A stretch of DNA of 44,389 bases from contig JAFQSQ010000025.1 of the NCBI GenBank assembly GCA_017409465.1, positions 1-44,389 of the forward strand, read 5' to 3'. Position numbers and translations under genes: made by a program. Under the pieces are notes generated by a model. It did no database searches. It had not been told where the DNA came from and saw only the letters and a list, made by a program, of their open reading frames with translations. The DNA is from Akkermansia sp. (GTDB lineage Bacteria; Verrucomicrobiota; Verrucomicrobiia; Verrucomicrobiales; Akkermansiaceae). Positions 39,543-44,389 of this stretch are shown one piece after another. Within the stretch, counting starts at the first letter, position 1. Every line of letters begins with the position of its first letter.

Positions 39543-42500
39543 CGACTGCCGCCAAACGACGATTAACCGGTAATCTTATTGCGGCTTCTGCCGGTACCGG
39601 TAAAACCTACCAGCTCACTTCCCGCTTTGTGGCCTTGCTTGCCCTGGGGGCTGCACCGGAGAAAATAATTGCGCTCACTTTCACCAACAAGGCGGCCGGC
39701 GAGTTCCGCAACCGCATTTTCCAGACACTGGCCGATGGTGCGCTGGGAAAACCCGATCGCGAGTGGCCGGAGCGCAATGCCGTGGCGATTCGTGTCTGGG
39801 AAACCTGGACCGGTCTGCATCTGACGAAGGATTGGCAGTTGGTGCCGGCTTCCAATCCCGTGGCGCTTTTTCCTGCCGCCATCCCGGTGCTGGAGCGGGC
39901 GGTGCGGGAACGCTGTTATCCGGAATGCCTGAGTCCGACCCCGGACGAACCTCAGCTCCCCCTGCTGGATTCCGATTGTTTTGCGCTGTTGCTGTGCAGA
40001 GTGGTGAACAAGGCATCCGATTTGCATCTTTCTACGTTGGATAGCTTCTTCAACCGTGTGGTGGCAGCCGATTTGCACAAGGCCGGGCTCAGTTCCGTCA
40101 CGCCCATGAATGCCTTGCAGGAGCAGTCTGCCCGCAGAACGGCGCTGTTGGCCATGCTGTCTGCCGGGGAGCAGTCGGAGGAGAATCATCAGGCGCTCCT
40201 GACGCTTTTCAGCGATATTGCCCAGGATAAGGGTGGCTCAACTCTGGAGCTGCTGGAACAAAATATCAGGATTTATCTCTCCCTCTACAGCGAGTTCCCG
40301 GATGCTGAACCCTGGGGACAAACGGAACCCTTCGGCCTGCCGGATTGCCGCCGGGCGCCCCTGCTGACGGAGGAGGATTTCGCCGCCTATGAAGCAGAAA
40401 TACGCAGCCTGGCAGAATCCATTTCCTGGAAAGGCAAGCCCCGCTGCTATCTGAAAAGGACTTTCCCCGGCATTGTGCAGAAAATCCGTTCCGGTACCTT
40501 TGTTTCCTCTGGTAACATGAGCCTGTGGCTGGAGGAGGATGAGAAGATGGCGCCTCCGGCTGAGGAAGCGGTTGCAGATGCCCATTTGCGTGACCTGGTG
40601 CAGGAGTTGCGGCATGCCTGTGCTGCTCTTTTCCTGCGGCGTGTGCAGGAGAAATCCACGGCCATGTATGGCTTGCTGGACAGGTATGTGTCGGCATACA
40701 GGCAATGTGTGCTACAGGCGGGGCGGGTCACTTTCGATGATATTAAACAGGGTGCTCGTCGTTTGCTGGCTTCACCGGATGCCGCTGCGGATGAATCTAT
40801 GGCGCTGCGTCTGGTTTCCCGCCTGGATCACTGGATGCTGGATGAATTCCAGGATACCGACCCGGTGCAGTGGGAAATCCTCAGCCGCTTGTTGAAAGAG
40901 AATGCCCAGTTTGGCGACAAGAGCCTTTTTGTGGTGGGTGATAAGAAGCAGAGTATTTACAGCTTCCGTGGTGCAACATCGGAGTTGTTCGAGCAGCTGC
41001 GGGGTGATGTTCCCTCGCCGGATGGCTATGACTGGCAGCATTCCGTCCTCACTAATTCCTCTCTGGAGGAAAGCCGCCGCTCGGTGCCGGAAATCATGGA
41101 GTTCACCAACATGGTGTTTGCTGCCATCGATGAGGTGTCGCCGGAATTTTCGCAGCAGCGCTGCTGCGCGGAGAATCGGGCGAAAAAAGGCTATGTCAGG
41201 GTGGAAATGCTGCCTGCGGACACGGCGGCGGAGACGCTGTCGCTTGCCTGTGAATCTATCGGTGCTATACTGGATGAGCTTTCTGAGTATCTGCCGGACG
41301 GTACATGCCGCATGCGGCAGGGAATGACGGTGGCGGTACTGCTGAAAACGGGTAATCATGCCCGAGAGATGGCAGCGTGGCTGCGGCTTCATCGACCGCT
41401 GCTTCCCATTCAGCTGGTGGAAGATACACTGGTGGCAGAGGCATCCCCGCTGGGCGAAATGCTGCTGTCGTTCTTCCTCTGGCTGCAGCGGCCTGCGGAT
41501 AAGTACCGCTTTAACCTCCTGCGAGTCTCTCCGCTGGGAGCGGTGCTTGCAGAGGGCGAATCGCGGGCGGCTTCGTGGAGCCGCTGGCATCAGTTGCTGG
41601 ACGCGGAGGGGTATGCTTCTCTGATACAACGGTTGGCCGATTTGGTATCGTCTGTGGCGCAGGACAGAATGATGCACGAATGGTTCGAAGCGGCTTGTGC
41701 TTTTGATGCCTCCGGCGGTTCGCTTGAGGAATGGATTCTGTATATGCGGACGCTGAGCCGGAAGGCGGCGGGGACTCCCGGTTGTGTGCAGTTGATGACC
41801 ATGCACAAGAGTAAGGGCGCGGAGTTTGATGCCGTGATTCTGCCTTATATCGGGGCTAAGAATGTGGACCAGCCGCGGGCAGAGGGGATTCCTTCCTTTG
41901 TTTCTGAGGACAAGAAGGGGATTCTGGTGCATCCGGGTACGGGCAAGGAGCGAAGCAGTTGGGAACAGTTGCTGCGGGAGGAGGAACGCTGGAAGAAATG
42001 CAGAAGAGAGGATGCTTACAATCTGATGTATGTGGCGCTGACTCGTGCGCGCTATGCCAATTATATCCTGCTCCCCGGGGTGGAAAAGCTCCCGGAGGAG
42101 CCGCATAAGGAGGCCGATTGGATTCTGAATGCTCTGGCTGCTCAGGATTGCCTGCCGGAGCAGGGCTCAGCGGTTGCATTCGGTGCAGCCGATTGGTATG
42201 AGGATATGCCGGACAAAACGCAGCCGATTCGTCAGTCTGAAACGCTGCCGGATTTGGGAGCCGTGATTCCTCCGCGCAGGAAAGCGAAGCCTTCTTCCTC
42301 CGGTGAACCGCTTGCGCCGGCGGTGTCCGCTGCTGTTCCCGCATCGTTCATCGATGGTTCGGCGGCTCAGTTGGGCACGGAGGTTCACGCTCTCCTGGAA
42401 CAGATAACCTGGTGGGAGGAGGAAGATGCTCCATCGTGGTATCATCATCCGCAGACGTCAGCAGAGAAACTGGCTGCCCATGCGCTTCACCTGCCGGAGG

Positions 42501-42802
42501 TGCAGGAGCTCCTGCGTGAGTTCCCCGGTGCTCAGGTGTATAATGAGCAGTCGGTGGAAGCCGTGACGGATTCTACCTGGACTTCCGCCGTTATTGACCG
42601 TCTGGTTATTTATCCGGATGGTTCGGTGTTGATTGTGGATTACAAGACGGATCGGGATACTTCACGGGAGTCTATGATCGCGGCGCATGCATCGCAGATG
42701 CATGCGTATCGTACGCTGATATCTGCCGCACTCTCTATCCCGCCGGAGCGGGTGGCTGTTAAACTCCTCGCTGTGAGGGATGGCTCGCTTTATTCGGTCT
42801 GA
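39539..42802 (+). CDS. addA: AddA/RecB-like helicase-nuclease subunit
   Basis: A 1087-aa UvrD/RecB-type SF1A helicase with C-terminal nuclease. Walker A is AASAGTGKT (residues 15-23) and motif Ia is ALTFTNKAAGEFRNRI. Walker B is HWMLDEFQDTDPVQWEIL, motif III VVGDKKQSIYSFRGA, motif V QLMTMHKSKGAEFDAVILP and motif VI NLMYVALTRARYANYILLPG. The nuclease domain near the C-terminus reads LGTEVHALLEQI, then TSAVIDRLVIYPDGSVLIVD with YKTD (D...DYK, about 1025-1040) and SQMHAYRTLI. All motifs are intact. It forms the AddAB complex with the preceding gene, loading RecA after resection; no Chi sequence can be deduced. A nuclease repair pair close to uvrB and rmuC makes this region rich in DNA-repair genes. 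Confidence 0.93.
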   Translation: MTTAAKRRLTGNLIAASAGTGKTYQLTSRFVALLALGAAPEKIIALTFTNKAAGEFRNRIFQTLADGALGKPDREWPERNAVAIRVWETWTGLHLTKDWQLVPASNPVALFPAAIPVLERAVRERCYPECLSPTPDEPQLPLLDSDCFALLLCRVVNKASDLHLSTLDSFFNRVVAADLHKAGLSSVTPMNALQEQSARRTALLAMLSAGEQSEENHQALLTLFSDIAQDKGGSTLELLEQNIRIYLSLYSEFPDAEPWGQTEPFGLPDCRRAPLLTEEDFAAYEAEIRSLAESISWKGKPRCYLKRTFPGIVQKIRSGTFVSSGNMSLWLEEDEKMAPPAEEAVADAHLRDLVQELRHACAALFLRRVQEKSTAMYGLLDRYVSAYRQCVLQAGRVTFDDIKQGARRLLASPDAAADESMALRLVSRLDHWMLDEFQDTDPVQWEILSRLLKENAQFGDKSLFVVGDKKQSIYSFRGATSELFEQLRGDVPSPDGYDWQHSVLTNSSLEESRRSVPEIMEFTNMVFAAIDEVSPEFSQQRCCAENRAKKGYVRVEMLPADTAAETLSLACESIGAILDELSEYLPDGTCRMRQGMTVAVLLKTGNHAREMAAWLRLHRPLLPIQLVEDTLVAEASPLGEMLLSFFLWLQRPADKYRFNLLRVSPLGAVLAEGESRAASWSRWHQLLDAEGYASLIQRLADLVSSVAQDRMMHEWFEAACAFDASGGSLEEWILYMRTLSRKAAGTPGCVQLMTMHKSKGAEFDAVILPYIGAKNVDQPRAEGIPSFVSEDKKGILVHPGTGKERSSWEQLLREEERWKKCRREDAYNLMYVALTRARYANYILLPGVEKLPEEPHKEADWILNALAAQDCLPEQGSAVAFGAADWYEDMPDKTQPIRQSETLPDLGAVIPPRRKAKPSSSGEPLAPAVSAAVPASFIDGSAAQLGTEVHALLEQITWWEEEDAPSWYHHPQTSAEKLAAHALHLPEVQELLREFPGAQVYNEQSVEAVTDSTWTSAVIDRLVIYPDGSVLIVDYKTDRDTSRESMIAAHASQMHAYRTLISAALSIPPERVAVKLLAVRDGSLYSV

Positions 42803-42954
42803 TGCTCGTTGGGATGTCGTGATTTTTTGGTTGCAGTGGGAAATAATTTGTACAACTGTTTAATCTTTCTAATTAATTGCGGAATAATGGAATGTGTTGA
42901 AATAGGGATGTGTTTTGCCTGTCAGGAAGGAATGATCCGACCATATGTAGAGAG

Positions 42955-43899
42955 ATGATGACGAGTAAACCTTTGTCCACGGAAATGATGTCCCGCACCC
43001 TGTGGTCCGGGTTGATGGTGTGGGATGCCCTGGGGGCTCCCGCAGAATTTAATTACCATGGCGATGTACTGCGCCGGTACCCGGACGGCCTGGACCGCAT
43101 GGTGGCGGGGTTCGGCATTTGCCCGGATCGCAAGGCCGGTGAGGTGACGGACGATACGCAAATGGCTTGGTGCCTGCACCAGTCCCTGCTGGATGCCGAC
43201 GGCTGGTCGCCGGCGGCCGCCTTGAAGCGCTATCAGGAGTGGATGGACTCTGACCCGCCGGATGTCGGCCATGCCACGAAGATGGCTCTGTTGGGTAGTC
43301 CCCTGCCGGAGGCTCAGGGTAACGGCGCGCTCATGCGCGTGATGCCGCTGGCACTCTGGGCGGCGCAGCACCCGGGCTTCGATTGGCAGACCGCCGTGCG
43401 CGAGGATGCCGCGCTCACCCACCCGCACCCGGTGAACGGGGAGTGCAACGTGGTGTATGTCTACGCCCTGCTGTTGGCCATGAAAGGCGGCATGAGCCCG
43501 CAGGCTATTTACGAATCCACCCTTTCCTGGGCAGAAGAGCAGGGTATCATGCCGGATGTTGTCGACACTCTGCGCCGCGCTGCCTCGGAGCGCCCGGATT
43601 ATGATGGTGAGCACATCGGCTGGGTGCATGTGGCACTGCAGAGCGTCTTTTACCAGCTTCTGCATGCGCGGGATTTTCGTTCCGCTCTGGTGGATATCGT
43701 CTCTTCCGGGGGCGATACGGACACCAACGCCGCTATCGCCGGCCCGATGCGGGCCGCTGTCTACGGCCCGCAAAGCATCCCTTCCGAATGGCTGGCCTGC
43801 GTGCGGGTGGTAAACGAAGCTCGATACGCTTCGCTGGTGCTGCGACGGAAGGATACGCGTGCTTGGCAGAGGATTTTCCCCGGCAGGGCATATCGTTAG
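42955..43899 (+). CDS. ADP-ribosylglycohydrolase family protein
   Basis: A 314-aa DraG/ARH-fold hydrolase that would remove ADP-ribose from proteins or cleave related N-glycosides, using two magnesium ions. Starting at ATG 42955 (a second ATG follows at once), the N-terminal helix SGLMVWDALGAPAEFNYHGD is the family 'G-x-x-x-GD-A-x-G' region with W-D in place of G-D. The first metal motif is GEVTDDTQMAWCLHQSL (TDDT, about residue 60). The middle block is EAQGNGALMRVMPLALWA. The second metal motif is IVSSGGDTDTNAAIAGPMRA (GGDTDTN, about 258). Metal ligands are complete. It is the only gene between addA and the right-end RNA. No ADP-ribosyltransferase partner is nearby, so the target is unknown. 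Confidence 0.92.
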   Translation: MMTSKPLSTEMMSRTLWSGLMVWDALGAPAEFNYHGDVLRRYPDGLDRMVAGFGICPDRKAGEVTDDTQMAWCLHQSLLDADGWSPAAALKRYQEWMDSDPPDVGHATKMALLGSPLPEAQGNGALMRVMPLALWAAQHPGFDWQTAVREDAALTHPHPVNGECNVVYVYALLLAMKGGMSPQAIYESTLSWAEEQGIMPDVVDTLRRAASERPDYDGEHIGWVHVALQSVFYQLLHARDFRSALVDIVSSGGDTDTNAAIAGPMRAAVYGPQSIPSEWLACVRVVNEARYASLVLRRKDTRAWQRIFPGRAYR

Positions 43900-44166
43900 C
43901 GAGCTCATAGATAAAGCCGCTGCAGAGTCGTAGGGGGAGGCGTGGAAATGGGAAATACCGGGAGAAGCTGTGGGGAAGTTGGCTGCGCCTGCTTTTTCGG
44001 AGGCGCTCTTTAGCCCTCAGCGGGTCCCATAAATGCCCTATTCACGCAGTGAAAAGGAAAAATTGTAATTTTTTGTTTATTTTGTAACTCAGGTGCATTC
44101 CAATGCCTTGCAGTGTATTTTTGGGGAGGGGTGAGAAGAAAAATGAAACTTTTTTCAAGAATGAGC
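43900..44166. other. AT-rich intergenic stretch
   Basis: About 270 bp after the ADP-ribosylglycohydrolase gene. It is AT-rich from about 44040 and leads into the strong promoter at 44167. I see no gene, hairpin terminator or repeat in it. A 99-codon minus-strand frame (44010-44309) crosses the promoter and RNA and is not credible. Confidence 0.5.
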
Positions 44167-44195
44167 TTGACGTGAAGCGGAGTTTTGTGTAGAAT
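44167..44195 (+). promoter_or_regulatory. Strong sigma70-like promoter of the right-end RNA
   Basis: TTGACG (44167-44172), 17-bp spacer, TAGAAT (44190-44195): five of six matches in both boxes. The predicted transcript start is near 44201-44203, exactly at the 5' side of the closing stem of the RNA structure. Confidence 0.85.
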
Positions 44196-44199
44196 CTGC

Positions 44200-44360
44200 G
44201 GCACCCCGTTACGGGGCGGCTCGAAAGAGCAAGTCGACGGTGAAACGACACCGGGGCTGGCTCGGCCGGGCAAGGCAGTTTTCAATGCACGGACTTTCCG
44301 TGGCACCACAGGACCGCAGCGATTGCGGAACGAATGGTAAACCTTACCATGAGGGGTGCC
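44200..44360 (+). ncRNA. Structured RNA of unknown class (noncoding RNA or cis-acting leader)
   Basis: A transcript beginning at the strong promoter would fold into a multibranched structure. Closing stem GGCACCCC (44200-44207) pairs with GGGGTGCC (44353-44360). Inside are perfect hairpins at 44219-44230 (GCTC-GAAA-GAGC), 44238-44253 (CGGTG/CACCG), 44288-44302 (CACGGA/TCCGTG), 44314-44328 (CCGCA/TGCGG) and 44334-44350 (ATGGTAA/TTACCAT). A competing local hairpin CCCCG-TTA-CGGGG (44204-44216) would break the closing stem. The sequence contains none of the hallmark strings of RNase P RNA, tmRNA, SRP RNA or the common riboswitches I checked by eye. The purine-rich end of the window (44361-44389) could lead into a coding region, so a leader RNA is possible. 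Confidence 0.6.
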
Positions 44361-44389
44361 GGAGAGGCTAAAGAGAGGGAAGAAAAAGG

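Noticed and set aside
44200..44389. RNase P RNA, tmRNA, SRP RNA or TPP riboswitch at the right end
   Set aside because: The diagnostic strings (RNase P GAGGAAAGTCC, the tmRNA tRNA-like end, SRP GGAAGGAAGCAGCC, TPP CTGAGA) are absent. GGGGTGCC...GGCTAAAGAGA only superficially resembles the TPP 5' half.

Overview
The window reads as chromosomal DNA of a Gram-negative, probably anaerobic or microaerophilic bacterium, most likely a Verrucomicrobiota member close to Akkermansia. That placement is recognition, not proof. It rests on the outer-membrane genes (Kdo synthesis, Lpt transport, porin), catalase plus rubrerythrin, an amino-sugar deacetylase, the high-GC backbone, and the near absence of Shine-Dalgarno sequences before ordinary genes. 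Several sigma70-like promoters sit almost directly on the start codon.

Left part (1-19.7 kb, housekeeping): the 5' end of a catalase; a prepilin peptidase with an unknown downstream gene; a tRNA-Leu whose anticodon reads AAG; an operon of NlpC-like lipoprotein, small HTH-like protein, XseA and a 20-residue-repeat secreted protein; glutamate dehydrogenase; an envelope cluster of two LysM lipoproteins, an L,D-transpeptidase and a PH-like membrane protein; rubrerythrin with a mini membrane protein; a Kdo/LPS-export operon (kdsA, lptC-like, very large lptA-like, lptB); an E2-acyltransferase-like protein without active-site residues; nagA; and rmuC.

Accessory part (19.75-31.5 kb), between rmuC and uvrB. 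First comes a mosaic of small mobile units: a REP-associated transposase (RAYT) with a C-terminal DprA-like extension, two detached copies of the RAYT 3' tail with its hairpin, an AAA_14/DUF4143 ATPase gene bracketed by two same-orientation copies of a 43-bp near-palindrome, and a third copy of that palindrome beside a broken 5' fragment of the same ATPase gene. Next is a four-gene restriction/defence island on the minus strand, AT-rich in its left half. It holds two transcription units: an 'AEVFTP' protein with a GIY-YIG/helicase/Eco57I-type methyltransferase, and a GHKL (MORC-like) ATPase overlapping an SPPY methyltransferase.

Right part (31.5-44.4 kb): uvrB with a large internal insertion and a low-molecular-weight phosphatase; divergent queE; an outer-membrane porin; an AddB/AddA helicase-nuclease pair; an ADP-ribosylglycohydrolase. 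The window ends in a structured RNA behind a strong promoter; what it precedes lies outside the window. I saw no CRISPR array, rRNA or prophage module.
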